DNA of 18,118 nucleotides from positions 1-18,118 of the forward strand of contig JAENXG010000017.1 of assembly GCA_016649675.1 (NCBI GenBank), written 5' to 3'. The notes under the pieces were generated by a model. It saw nothing but the letters and a program-made list of their open reading frames with translations, was not told where the DNA came from and did not search any database. This DNA comes from Methyloceanibacter sp. GTDB lineage: Bacteria > Pseudomonadota > Alphaproteobacteria > Rhizobiales > Methyloligellaceae. A program made the position numbers and the translations under genes. Positions 12,625 through 18,118 of this stretch are shown piece by piece. Numbering within the stretch: the stretch's first letter is position 1; each line of letters begins with the position of its first letter.

Positions 12625-12906
12625 ATGTCATCCACCGATAGCGATATCCGCACGGGCGGAGCCAAACGCGGCGCACCCGGCCGCGACGCCGAGGACTTGG
12701 CCAACCAGATCGACTCGATCCGCGCCGACATCCAGACGCTGACCTCGACGGTCGGCCGCATCGCCAACAAGCAGATCAACCGCGCGCAGGACAAGGCGAT
12801 GGAGACGGCCAATGAGGCCGAGGAAGCCATCAGGCGCAATCCCCTCTCGGCCGTCGCGATCGCCGTGGGATTGGGCTTCCTGTTTGGTGTCTTCACCCGT
12901 CGCTAG
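12625..12906 (+). CDS. DUF883 (ElaB/YqjD-like) membrane-anchored protein
   Basis: Product of 93 residues. The order is a charged N-terminus, a long predicted helix or coiled coil (about residues 21-70, DLANQIDSIRADIQTLTSTV and following), then RRNPLSAVAIAVGLGFLFGV, a C-terminal membrane anchor ending FTRR. This is the layout of E. coli ElaB/YqjD/YgaM, inner-membrane proteins that can associate with ribosomes in stationary phase. The ATG at 12625 follows GGAAGGA. It begins an operon with the holin-like gene 11 nt downstream, matching the YqjD-YqjE pairing, and has a possible EcfG promoter. Confidence 0.88.
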   Translation: MSSTDSDIRTGGAKRGAPGRDAEDLANQIDSIRADIQTLTSTVGRIANKQINRAQDKAMETANEAEEAIRRNPLSAVAIAVGLGFLFGVFTRR

Positions 12907-12917
12907 GCGGACCGTCC

Positions 12918-13343
12918 ATGCTCCGCTCGGCGCTCGCGCTCATCTCGTCCCTACAGATCGGCCTTCGCCTGAAGGAATCGATTGAGCGCTCGCTCCGGCA
13001 AGCGGTCGTCATCGCCGTGGCCGTGGCCGTGCTGATTGGCGCGGCCGCGTTCGGCCTGCTCGCGGCCTATCACGCGCTCATCTCGGTCTATGGCTTCACC
13101 CCGACCGCGGCAGCAGGGATCATCGCCGCCGCGCTCACTCTTCTAGCCATGCTCGTCCTCGCCACGCTGCCGCTTGTGGCGAAGAGGCCGAAGCGGCAGC
13201 AGGCACCCAGCATGCTGACTGCGACTGGCGAAGGCGTGGGCCTGCTCGATCAAGGGGTCGGCAAAGCCATGCAGCGGGTTGGTCCGGTGACGCTGCTCGC
13301 CGTTGCCTTTGTCGCCGGGATCTTGGCCAGCCGCCGCCGTTAG
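12918..13343 (+). CDS. YqjE/phage-holin-superfamily membrane protein
   Basis: Product of 141 residues. An N-terminal amphipathic region (about 1-28) is followed by two close transmembrane helices (about 29-52 and 62-86). A basic loop (KRPKRQQ) follows, and a last hydrophobic stretch near the C-terminus (LLAVAFVAGILASRRR). This matches the small inner-membrane 'phage holin family'/YqjE group that accompanies DUF883 proteins. The name is historical and nothing phage-like surrounds it. It begins 11 nt after the DUF883 stop and is probably cotranscribed. Confidence 0.82.
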   Translation: MLRSALALISSLQIGLRLKESIERSLRQAVVIAVAVAVLIGAAAFGLLAAYHALISVYGFTPTAAAGIIAAALTLLAMLVLATLPLVAKRPKRQQAPSMLTATGEGVGLLDQGVGKAMQRVGPVTLLAVAFVAGILASRRR

Positions 13344-13359
13344 GCAGAAGCGCTTTTGC

Positions 13360-13375
13360 GAGGCGTGCGCGCCTC
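13360..13375 (+). terminator. Small hairpin after the holin-like gene
   Basis: GAGGCG (13360-13365), loop TGCG, CGCCTC (13370-13375), 17 nt beyond the stop codon. There is no T-run, so it is at most a weak terminator. Confidence 0.3.
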
Positions 13376-13389
13376 AAGCCTCTCGCCAT

Positions 13390-13406
13390 TGTCCCAGGGC
13401 GGGACA
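13390..13406. promoter_or_regulatory. Inverted repeat TGTCCC-N5-GGGACA upstream of the outer-membrane protein gene
   Basis: A perfect 6-5-6 inverted repeat in the 148-nt gap before the outer-membrane protein gene. It could be an operator half-site pair or a small hairpin. No regulator is known, and a 6-bp repeat can arise by chance. Confidence 0.25.
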
Positions 13407-13491
13407 CCTCTTAATCCCGTCTTAACCAGCCTGCTTGCATCCTCGGCAATGAGCGAAGGGCTCATTCCATGCAAGGACAGGCTGGCATTCC

Positions 13492-14487
13492 ATGATGAGA
13501 GGCTTTGGTCTGGCGTTGCTCGCCATCGTCTCAGTCACGAGTAGCGCGCGGGCGCAAAGCTACCAAGTGCCGGCTCCCTACGCCATTCCGCTGCCCCCTA
13601 TGTCCGAGCCGCGCTGGGAGTTGGGCGCGCGCTTCTGGGCAAGCGAGGGCAAGACCCGCTTCGACATCAATTCGAACAAGTTCAATCCCGCGCTGGGCAA
13701 TCCTACCTCGGTGCTCACCTATGGTGACATGGAGGCCTACTCGGGCGAGTTCGTGTGGAGCGCGCGCAACGAGAGCAACACCTTCGCCAAGGGCTTTGTC
13801 GGCGGCGGCTGGTTGAACGGCGGCAGCCTCGATGACGAGGACTTCGCCGCCGGCCAGATCAAATTCTCCGACACCTACAGCAAGATCAAAGGCGACGACC
13901 TCATCTACGGCACCATCGACGTGGGTCAGGATTTCACCCTACTCGACCGCCAGACAAAGGTGACGTTCAGCCCTTTCGTCGGCTTCAACTTCTGGCAGGA
14001 AGACGCCATATCCTATGGAGGACGTTGCAACCGGGATGACGTGGACGGACTGGTCTGCGGCCCACCGGGTTTCATCGAGGTTCCCTTCTCCACCAAGTTC
14101 ATCGGCAATGAGACGAACTGGGCGTCGCTGAGACTAGGTGCCCAGCTCAAGGTGAAGCTCTGGGACAGGCTGAGCCTGATCGGCGACGCGGCCGTGTTGC
14201 CCGTGGCCTATGTGTGGACCTACGACAGCCACTTTTTGCGCAAGGATCTCGGGCCCGTCCCCAACGGCGAGGATCGCGGCAGCGGCTGGGGCTATCAGCT
14301 CGAGGCCGAAGCGCGCTACGATTTCACGCCGAGCTGGTCAACAGGCGGCGGCGTCCGCTTTTGGCATGCCGAAGCCGGCGGCAACAACGAGTTCGTCAAT
14401 TTCGGCCTCAAGGTCCCCTTGAACGATTACACGAGCGAGCGCTTCGGGGTGTTCGGGGACGTGACCTACCGCTTCGCGACCTTCTAG
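13492..14487 (+). CDS. Outer-membrane beta-barrel protein
   Basis: Product of 331 residues. The signal peptide (MMRGFGLALLAIVSVTSSAR, cut after ARA near residue 21) is followed by a Pro-rich linker. A series of alternating amphipathic strands follows, for example WELGARFWASEGKTRF, FAKGFVGGGWLNGGSL, LIYGTIDVGQDFTLL and SWSTGGGVRFWHAEAG. It ends VFGDVTYRFATF, with the terminal Phe needed for BAM-mediated insertion. The overall pattern recalls an omptin-like barrel group common in Hyphomicrobiales, but I see no basis for claiming protease activity. One extracellular-type loop has a Cys pair (GGRCNRDDVDGLVCGPP). The ribosome site is weak; ATG at 13495 is an alternative start. Probably a monocistronic gene. 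Confidence 0.85.
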   Translation: MMRGFGLALLAIVSVTSSARAQSYQVPAPYAIPLPPMSEPRWELGARFWASEGKTRFDINSNKFNPALGNPTSVLTYGDMEAYSGEFVWSARNESNTFAKGFVGGGWLNGGSLDDEDFAAGQIKFSDTYSKIKGDDLIYGTIDVGQDFTLLDRQTKVTFSPFVGFNFWQEDAISYGGRCNRDDVDGLVCGPPGFIEVPFSTKFIGNETNWASLRLGAQLKVKLWDRLSLIGDAAVLPVAYVWTYDSHFLRKDLGPVPNGEDRGSGWGYQLEAEARYDFTPSWSTGGGVRFWHAEAGGNNEFVNFGLKVPLNDYTSERFGVFGDVTYRFATF

Positions 14488-14615
14488 CGCCCGGCTGCTT
14501 GATCCGCTCGGGTCCGCGCCTTGAGTGGAAATGGCAAAGGAACGGGGTTAAGAGTCGTGGCCTAACAAGGTTGACGCTTGACGGCGCTCGATCCATGTCT
14601 CGGATGACGTCAAAG

Positions 14616-14691
14616 GCCGGCTTAGCTCAGGTGGTAGAGCGGCTGATTTGTAATCAGTAGGTCGGGGGTTCGAGTCCTCCAGCCGGCACCA
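14616..14691 (+). tRNA. tRNA-Thr (TGT anticodon), integration target
   Basis: A 76-nt cloverleaf with encoded CCA. The acceptor stem is GCCGGCT/AGCCGGC, the anticodon loop is TTTGTAA (anticodon at 14649-14651), and the T-loop is GTTCGAGT. The 3' portion from the anticodon loop onward doubles as the left attachment site of the downstream element. The tRNA is intact, so the insertion restored its 3' end. Confidence 0.97.
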
Positions 14692-14692
14692 A
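14646..14692 (+). repeat. attL core direct repeat within tRNA-Thr
   Basis: 47 bp, from the anticodon-loop side of tRNA-Thr through CCA plus one A; identical to 17977-18023. Similarity continues to 14700 with one mismatch (54 of 55). Confidence 0.93.
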
Positions 14693-14737
14693 TAAATCAA
14701 TAGTTTAGCGAAAGGGCGGCTGCGTGGGCTCTGATCT

Positions 14738-14755
14738 AGTAAGCACATAGTAAGC
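14738..14755 (+). repeat. Left arm-type repeat, two AGTAAGC units
   Basis: The 18-bp AGTAAGCACATAGTAAGC occurs identically at 17848-17865 in the same orientation. It holds two AGTAAGC units with an 11-bp period, one helical turn. Its place, 45 bp inside the left core, is typical of integrase arm-binding sites; binding itself is inference. Confidence 0.7.
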
Positions 14756-14815
14756 ACGGGTGACCGATTTCGCACTAAACCGGCAAAAACATCGGCTGCG
14801 AGTTAGGAGGAAGGC

Positions 14816-15007
14816 ATGGCACGCGCGGGGTATTGGCTCTCGCCACCCACAAAGGTGACGTTCATTATCTCTCTGGTCCTCGTGATCCTGGCTTTGCTTG
14901 TGCACTATGCCCACGTCTCAATCCCTCTAGTCAGCGCACACGTTTTCGAAACCCTGCTAATTGGCTATCTGGTGCTCCTCATCGGCAACCTATTTCGTGG
15001 ACTTTAG
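14816..15007 (+). CDS. Small two-span membrane protein, function unknown
   Basis: Product of 63 residues. The ATG at 14816 follows a strong AGGAGG site five bases upstream. Two hydrophobic helices are clear: about residues 13-31 (KVTFIISLVLVILALLVHYA) and about 42-59 (AHVFETLLIGYLVLLIGNLF). Similar small proteins that start MARAGYWLS and contain HVFETLLIGYLVLL occur in Hyphomicrobiales, to my recollection, with no known function. It is the first cargo gene of the island, just beyond the left arm repeat. Confidence 0.75.
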   Translation: MARAGYWLSPPTKVTFIISLVLVILALLVHYAHVSIPLVSAHVFETLLIGYLVLLIGNLFRGL

Positions 15008-15049
15008 GGACCAACCTCGGTTTGGCATCCTCATTGCACAGCACTCAAT

Positions 15050-15250
15050 ATGTCTCGGTATGGGATCTCATATCAAGCGCGTGCAGAAGGATGCCGTCGA
15101 CGAGCTGCGAAGGCCACCTGGCCGCCTGACAAGCAAGGTTGGACCGACCTCGCACAAGCCTGGTCAAGGCTAGCCCAGAGTGCTGACGTCAGAGAGGCGT
15201 CCGGCTTGGCCGCGACTTTACCTGCTGGCAGCGTTAAGCAGACGTTGTAG
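15050..15250 (+). CDS. Small helical protein of a Hyphomicrobiales-type family, function unknown
   Basis: Product of 66 residues. The core EGCRRRAAKATWPPDKQGWT followed by DLAQAWSRLAQSADVREA matches, from memory, a family of small Hyphomicrobiales proteins. That family shows the pattern Y..AeecrrqA..a....DKeaWl.lAe.WlkLAqsaeer, and is usually an amphipathic helical pair. This frame, not the overlapping frame ending at 15173, carries the pattern. No clear ribosome site precedes ATG 15050, and the C-terminal ~17 residues look unrelated to the family. It may be a slightly decayed copy. It lies 42 nt after the membrane-protein gene. Confidence 0.55.
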   Translation: MSRYGISYQARAEGCRRRAAKATWPPDKQGWTDLAQAWSRLAQSADVREASGLAATLPAGSVKQTL

Positions 15251-15294
15251 CGAGGCGCCCCAGTTACAAAGGCTCTCCGGAGGCTCGGCCTCAG

Positions 15295-15504
15295 CTACCA
15301 GGGGCTATGCCCTGATCCGGCGAAAATATCAACGAGATCCTGCCCAGCGATCCAGGCTCGGATCTCTGACATCTGGTGAGGTGCCTGGCAGTGCGGGCAG
15401 CGCACGCTGTCGTGGTGTAAGCTCTTGAGGGTCGTCGCGTCGATTTCGATGCCGGTTGATACTTCCTGCCCAGTGGCCGGGCAGACGAAAACCAACGTGC
15501 CCAT
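15295..15504 (-). CDS. Small putative zinc-ribbon protein, function unknown
   Basis: Product of 69 residues from the second of two adjacent ATGs (15504), which has AGGAGG five bases upstream; the first ATG (15507) is too close to it. MGTLVFVCPATGQEVSTGIE is followed by SVRCPHCQAPHQMSEI. Cys8, Cys36, Cys39 and His43 are candidate zinc ligands. Hyphomicrobiales genomes hold many small proteins of this type (CPxTGxxVxTGIE...CPHCxxxH), to my recollection, without known role. The C-terminal tail after about residue 52 is variable. It is transcribed opposite to the first two cargo genes. Confidence 0.75.
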   Translation of the reverse strand: MGTLVFVCPATGQEVSTGIEIDATTLKSLHHDSVRCPHCQAPHQMSEIRAWIAGQDLVDIFAGSGHSPW

Positions 15505-15621
15505 CATCTCCTCCTGATACGCAAACGCCCCGCTTCGGGAATCAAGATGGTTATCGTGCGGTGCAACATCAAACGCCGCATCGCAAAAGGGCGCGGCGAA
15601 GCCGACGCGGTCCCCAAAAAG

Positions 15622-15656
15622 GAAACGGCCCCAGGAGGAAGCCCCGAGGCCGTTTC
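15622..15656. repeat. 9-bp perfect hairpin, GAAACGGCC/GGCCGTTTC
   Basis: GAAACGGCC (15622-15630) pairs with GGCCGTTTC (15648-15656) around a 17-base loop containing GGAGGAAGCCCC. It lies in the gene-free part of the island. It could be a terminator-like or dispersed palindromic element; not resolved. Confidence 0.4.
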
Positions 15657-15764
15657 AACGCCAACACTACCGTCCAGAGGAGTGAGACGGTTCTACAGAG
15701 GATGTCCCCCGATATTTAACACGAGGTAAAAGGGGCACCCCGGCGACAGGCGAAAAATAAGAAG

Positions 15765-15778
15765 CCCCGGACACGGGG
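15765..15778. terminator. Short CCCCG/CGGGG hairpin
   Basis: CCCCG (15765-15769), loop GACA, CGGGG (15774-15778), beginning in a GAAGCCCCG context that recurs at 16999. It lies 128 nt downstream of the 15906-16148 gene on the minus strand. Termination is possible, but there is no T-run of note. Confidence 0.3.
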
Positions 15779-15905
15779 GGAGCCTTATGGGGGGAACCTT
15801 GCGACGGGGAGGGAAAACCCACCGCGAGAAAGCGATAGCACTTCCAGCATCGGTCGGATTAGGTCTTTTGCCACATGTGGTAAAGCTCCGGCCGAAGCCG
15901 ACGCC

Positions 15906-16148
15906 TCACATGACCCAGCCCCAGCCGAGCTCTCTCGCCTTGTCGTTGGCGAGCCTCCAGGCGCGAGCGAGGAACTCTGACAGCCTCATTGCAACGCGCG
16001 GATCGTCTCGGTCCGAACTGCACTTTGCGAGCAGCTGGGGAGATTTTGCCGGCTTGTAGTACGTGACAGAATAGTGTGACCCGGGCAGCGCCACGATGAT
16101 CTCGTCGTCAACCACCTGGACGCGTAATTCTGACGTGGCATTTGTCAT
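15906..16148 (-). CDS. Small conserved hypothetical protein
   Basis: Product of 80 residues. ELRVQVVDDEIIVALPGSHY and SVTYYKPAKSPQLLAK are followed by a helical C-terminus (EFLARAWRLANDKARELGW). From memory this matches a Hyphomicrobiales hypothetical-protein family with the same VxVVDDEIxVxLPGTxY...YYKP...LANDKARELGW pattern. It is soluble, without signal peptide or membrane span. The ribosome site before ATG 16148 is weak (GGCGAG). No function is known to me. It is divergent from the 16214 gene, with a 65-nt gap. Confidence 0.75.
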   Translation of the reverse strand: MTNATSELRVQVVDDEIIVALPGSHYSVTYYKPAKSPQLLAKCSSDRDDPRVAMRLSEFLARAWRLANDKARELGWGWVM

Positions 16149-16174
16149 TCGGTGCTCGCCGATGCTGGCCTCCG

Positions 16175-16180
16175 TATAAT
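16175..16180 (+). promoter_or_regulatory. Consensus -10 hexamer TATAAT
   Basis: A perfect TATAAT on the plus strand, 34 nt before the 16214 start. No good -35 lies at 16-18 bp (a TTGTCA is 27 bp away, too far). It is a possible promoter for the chimeric cargo gene only. Confidence 0.3.
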
Positions 16181-16213
16181 AGCTGATCGAAGGCGGGAAA
16201 GGTCCGGCTAGTT

Positions 16214-16546
16214 ATGCCCGGCAAGCGAGTGCAATTCGATGACGATACGTGGCAGGCGATCGACGCCGTTGCGGCTCTCGCCTACGACCAAGCCAATGCG
16301 GGCATGGTGCAAGCGATCGGAAATTCCAATTATAAAAGGGGTCGCAATTATTCGAAGAATTGGAACAAGCGGTACGGCTCTCGGTCTTATGCCTACCGCT
16401 CTCGGCCCTATGGGTATCGGCAATATGGCTACTACCAACCCCACTATCGGCCATATGGCTATTACCAGCCGTATAGCTATTACCGGCCATACGGCTATGA
16501 CCCTTACTATCGCCGGTCCGGAGTCAGCTTGTGGTTCTCGTTCTGA
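16214..16546 (+). CDS. Chimeric small protein: RHH-like N-terminus joined to Tyr-rich repeat tail
   Basis: Product of 110 residues. Residues 1-19 (MPGKRVQFDDDTWQAIDAVA) match the start of small Hyphomicrobiales ribbon-helix-helix proteins (KRVQFDDETWQALD...). In those the next part normally reads like FQELADEAFADLL; here that second half is absent. Instead ALAYDQANAGMVQAIGNSNY leads to a tail of six-residue repeats (YRPYGY, YQPYSY, YRPYGY) ending GVSLWFSF. Such Tyr-rich tails are known in small exported alphaproteobacterial proteins. The ANA|G could be an old signal-peptidase site, but no signal peptide remains. The ribosome site is poor. It is either a fusion by deletion or a decaying remnant; whether it is expressed is unknown. 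Confidence 0.55.
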   Translation: MPGKRVQFDDDTWQAIDAVAALAYDQANAGMVQAIGNSNYKRGRNYSKNWNKRYGSRSYAYRSRPYGYRQYGYYQPHYRPYGYYQPYSYYRPYGYDPYYRRSGVSLWFSF

Positions 16547-16944
16547 GCCGGTCTGTCGACGAAGGTCGAGGTCTGACGCCGCTTCACGCGCTCCGGGTGA
16601 GCGTCGTGACGCTGCCCCGAAGGACGGCGTCAGCCAGCTAAGGCGATTGCATCGTTGCGGATGCTCTCGACCATCGAGCGTGTCCTCGATCGCGCAGGCG
16701 AAAATATTGATCGAGGGAGCCAGTGGTGATTTGCAGAACTCGCGCGCCGGAAGAGATCGCGCAGTCGAGACGGCACGGCGAGCACCCGATTGCGGAACGC
16801 CTGCAACTTCCCACGCCAAAGAGTTAGACCCCACGCTGACCGTCCGAGGCGGCTTAGGGGCGACCAAGCTGGCTGGGCTTTTCTCTTTTTATGGCAACCT
16901 TCGGCCAAGCGAGCCGGGGTTGAAACGGTGGCAGGGACTGCTAT
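16547..16944. other. Gene-free stretch of the island
   Basis: About 400 bp after the Tyr-rich gene. Open frames exist on both strands but overlap each other and show no family pattern. It may be the remains of deleted cargo. Nothing else is recognised before the hairpin cluster at 16947. Confidence 0.5.
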
Positions 16945-17825
16945 CTAAGCCCCAGTGATGGGGCTTCCCTCCCCCATCACGGTTCCCCAGGAACCGAAGA
17001 AGCCCCGAGTCCCCCCCGTCTCCGGGGCTTCTTCATTTCCAGCTCTCGACTTGATGCTGTTAACTCTGGCGGTTGGCAAAGCTATTCTTAGTGTTCGTCT
17101 CCCAATAAGCAGGCGTACCCCAGCAATGGCCCACGTGGAGCAGGTCTTGGCCTTCTCGGCCTTACGCAATTCATCGCCCAGCCTGGCTAGCTCCGCCTGG
17201 CTTAGGAACCTCTCGCGCTTTCCCTCGCGGTACTTCTCAACATGCCGGCAAGGATTTGAGCCGTCAGGTCTGAGACCGTTCTTCTCGGTCCAATTGAAAA
17301 ACTTCGAGAGCAGCGCCAACGTGCGATTGGCTTGGTAGGGCTTTTCCGCCAACTCGTGATGCAGCTTGGCTATGTCCTGGCGCTTCAATTCGCCAATAGG
17401 CCGACGGCCGAGGCGCGGAACGATATGGAGCTTAGCGATCCGCTGATACTCGCGTGCCGTGCTGGCCTTGAGCTTAGGCTTCACATGCTCTGCCATAAAA
17501 TGATCGAGCACGGCCTCCACCGATTTGTCGGCTTTTCTCTTGTCCCGCTCATTCGCGGGATCACGGCCGATGGCAATCTCACCAAGCAAACGCTTGGCCT
17601 CGGCGCGGGCCATCGTTGGCGTCAATTCCCCATGCTGACCAATCGTGACGCGGCGCGTGCGCCCTTTGCGACCTCCTAGGCGGTATTGAACCAGGTACAC
17701 CTTGTGCGACCGGCAGGCGTCACTTTGAGCCCGAAGCCGGCAAGCTCCTCGTCCCAGAGATAGGCATCAGCGGAGCGCGGCTTAGCAGCGTCCACCGCGC
17801 GTTTGGTGATGTTAGCGGTCGCCAT
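16945..17825 (-). pseudogene. Tyrosine integrase (P4-type, DUF4102 N-terminus), frameshifted and lacking catalytic domain
   Basis: The original start is ATG 17825 (MATANITKRAVDAAKPRSAD, AYLWDEELAGFGLKVTPAG). After about residue 39 the frame breaks and stops at 17676. The protein continues in another frame from about 17705 (KVYLVQYRLGGRKGRTRRVT), consistent with loss of one base near 17700-17715. The DUF4102 arm-binding domain and the core-binding SAM-like domain (VEAVLDHFMAEHVKPKLKAS to TLALLSKFFNWTEKNGL) are clear. Family similarity ends at AIAGVRLLI (17104), just before the first catalytic Arg (usually TGARLGE). The R-H-R-Y catalytic residues are missing, and about 50 unrelated residues follow to 16945. 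It cannot be a working recombinase. Confidence 0.9.
16947..17034. terminator. Cluster of three hairpins at the broken end of the integrase
   Basis: Three stem-loops follow one another: AAGCCCC/GGGGCTT (16947-16966), GGTTCC/GGAACC (16981-16995) and a 12-bp GAAGAAGCCCCG/CGGGGCTTCTTC (16996-17007 with 17023-17034). GTGATGGGG (16955-16963) can also pair with CCCCATCAC (16972-16980), which excludes the first fold. The 12-bp stem resembles a bidirectional terminator. The integrase open frame now reads through this cluster before stopping at 16945. Confidence 0.6.
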
Positions 17826-17847
17826 ACCAGGACCTCGCTATTTGGCC

Positions 17848-17865
17848 AGTAAGCACATAGTAAGC
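17848..17865 (+). repeat. Right arm-type repeat, two AGTAAGC units
   Basis: Identical to 14738-14755 and in the same orientation. It lies 22 bp upstream of the integrase start codon, where integrase binding could also repress its own promoter. Confidence 0.7.
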
Positions 17866-17961
17866 GCGCTGGCTGGAAACAGCAAGAACGTACCGGAAAC
17901 ACCAGGAACGAGAGTTGTTGAAATCAGGCCGCTCCAGGAACGAAGCGGAAGCTCACGGGAA

Positions 17962-17973
17962 GAGTGAACACTC
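17962..17973. repeat. Inverted repeat GAGTG-AA-CACTC beside attR
   Basis: A perfect 5-2-5 inverted repeat ending 3 bp before the right core repeat. It might be an integrase core-type or accessory site, but it is short enough to be chance; no equivalent is present beside attL. Confidence 0.25.
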
Positions 17974-17976
17974 GAA

Positions 17977-18023
17977 ATTTGTAATCAGTAGGTCGGGGGT
18001 TCGAGTCCTCCAGCCGGCACCAA
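17977..18023 (+). repeat. attR core direct repeat (partial tRNA-Thr copy)
   Basis: An exact copy of 14646-14692 that holds the 3' part of tRNA-Thr from the anticodon loop to CCA. There is no 5' half, so it is not a second tRNA gene. It marks the right end of the island. Confidence 0.93.
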
Positions 18024-18118
18024 AAAATCAACCTTCCTCCTCTCCATGTTGCGTCTGTGTCGCGCTGGGGTCATGATTGCCATCTTGCCATCAGCGTTTT
18101 TTACCGTCGGCGGTCACA
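18024..18118. other. Chromosomal flank right of the island
   Basis: 95 bp of sequence that followed tRNA-Thr before insertion. An ATG at 18073 opens a frame to the window end (MIAILPSAFFTVGGH), but 15 codons without a clear ribosome site are too few to call a gene. Confidence 0.5.

Larger units (their letters stand above)
15505..15905. other. Gene-free stretch with hairpins
   Basis: About 400 bp between two minus-strand cargo genes. Short plus-strand frames (15547-15729, 15787-16059) show no family pattern, ribosome site or composition that would support them. The stretch holds two hairpins listed separately and several G- or C-runs. I see no other feature. Confidence 0.6.
14646..18023. mobile_element. 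Decayed 3.3-kb genomic island inserted in tRNA-Thr
   Basis: An exact 47-bp direct repeat (14646-14692 and 17977-18023) bounds the segment, offset 3331 bp. The left copy is the 3' part of tRNA-Thr. Inside are five small cargo genes and an integrase pseudogene reading inward from the right end. Matching arm-type repeats sit just inside both ends. There are no mobilisation, replication or phage structural genes. Integrase loss suggests a fixed remnant, perhaps shortened by internal deletion. Unusually, the integrase lies at the end away from the tRNA. Confidence 0.88.

Noticed and set aside
12918..13343. Prophage holin
   Set aside because: Pairing with a DUF883 gene and lack of any phage gene nearby point to the chromosomal YqjE-like group.
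14571..14599. Promoter for tRNA-Thr (TTGACG, 17 bp, CATGTC)
   Set aside because: The -35 is fair but the -10 matches TATAAT at only two positions; not strong enough to list.
15547..15729. Plus-strand 60-codon frame in the island
   Set aside because: No ribosome site, no family pattern, and it overlaps the 15622-15656 hairpin.
17977..18022. Second tRNA-Thr gene
   Set aside because: Only the 3' part is present, with no acceptor 5' strand or D arm; it is the attR repeat.

Overview
The window reads as chromosome from an alphaproteobacterium, most likely order Hyphomicrobiales (Rhizobiales). The RpoB, ribosomal protein, NusG and SecE sequences, the high GC content and several small conserved proteins that I recognise from that order all point this way. 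Taxonomy here is from memory of the families, not from a search. One stretch disagrees: about the first 1 kb, the distal part of the truncated rpoC, encodes a protein that reads as actinobacterial.

Layout. Positions 1-10118 hold the minus-strand translation/transcription supercluster, transcribed in the order tRNA-Tyr, tRNA-Gly, tRNA-Trp, secE, nusG, rplK, rplA, (L10-type leader), rplJ, rplL, (two hairpins), rpoB, rpoC. rpoC runs off the left edge with about 680 codons present. A divergent rlmB (23S rRNA 2'-O-methyltransferase) lies at 10207-10998. Positions 11107-12367 carry three small secreted proteins rich in Cys, Gly or Tyr, all on the minus strand. Positions 12552-14487 carry a DUF883/YqjD-like protein and a YqjE/holin-like membrane protein behind a possible EcfG (general stress) promoter, then an outer-membrane beta-barrel protein.

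Positions 14616-14691 are tRNA-Thr(TGT). Its 3' part (47 bp) is repeated exactly at 17977-18023, bounding a 3.3-kb integrated element. The element carries five small cargo genes and the remains of a P4-type tyrosine integrase (DUF4102 N-terminus) that has a frameshift and has lost its catalytic domain. An 18-bp repeat holding two AGTAAGC units sits just inside both ends and looks like integrase arm-binding sites. The element is probably immobile.

The most notable observations are: (1) the alphaproteobacterial-to-actinobacterial switch inside rpoC, which is either a contig chimera or an inter-phylum gene conversion; (2) the decayed tRNA-Thr mini-island with intact att and arm sites; (3) a cargo ORF joining a ribbon-helix-helix-like N-terminus to a tyrosine-rich repeat tail; (4) the cluster of three small secreted Cys/Gly/Tyr-rich proteins. 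I do not see a defence system, CRISPR array, biosynthetic cluster or complete mobile element.
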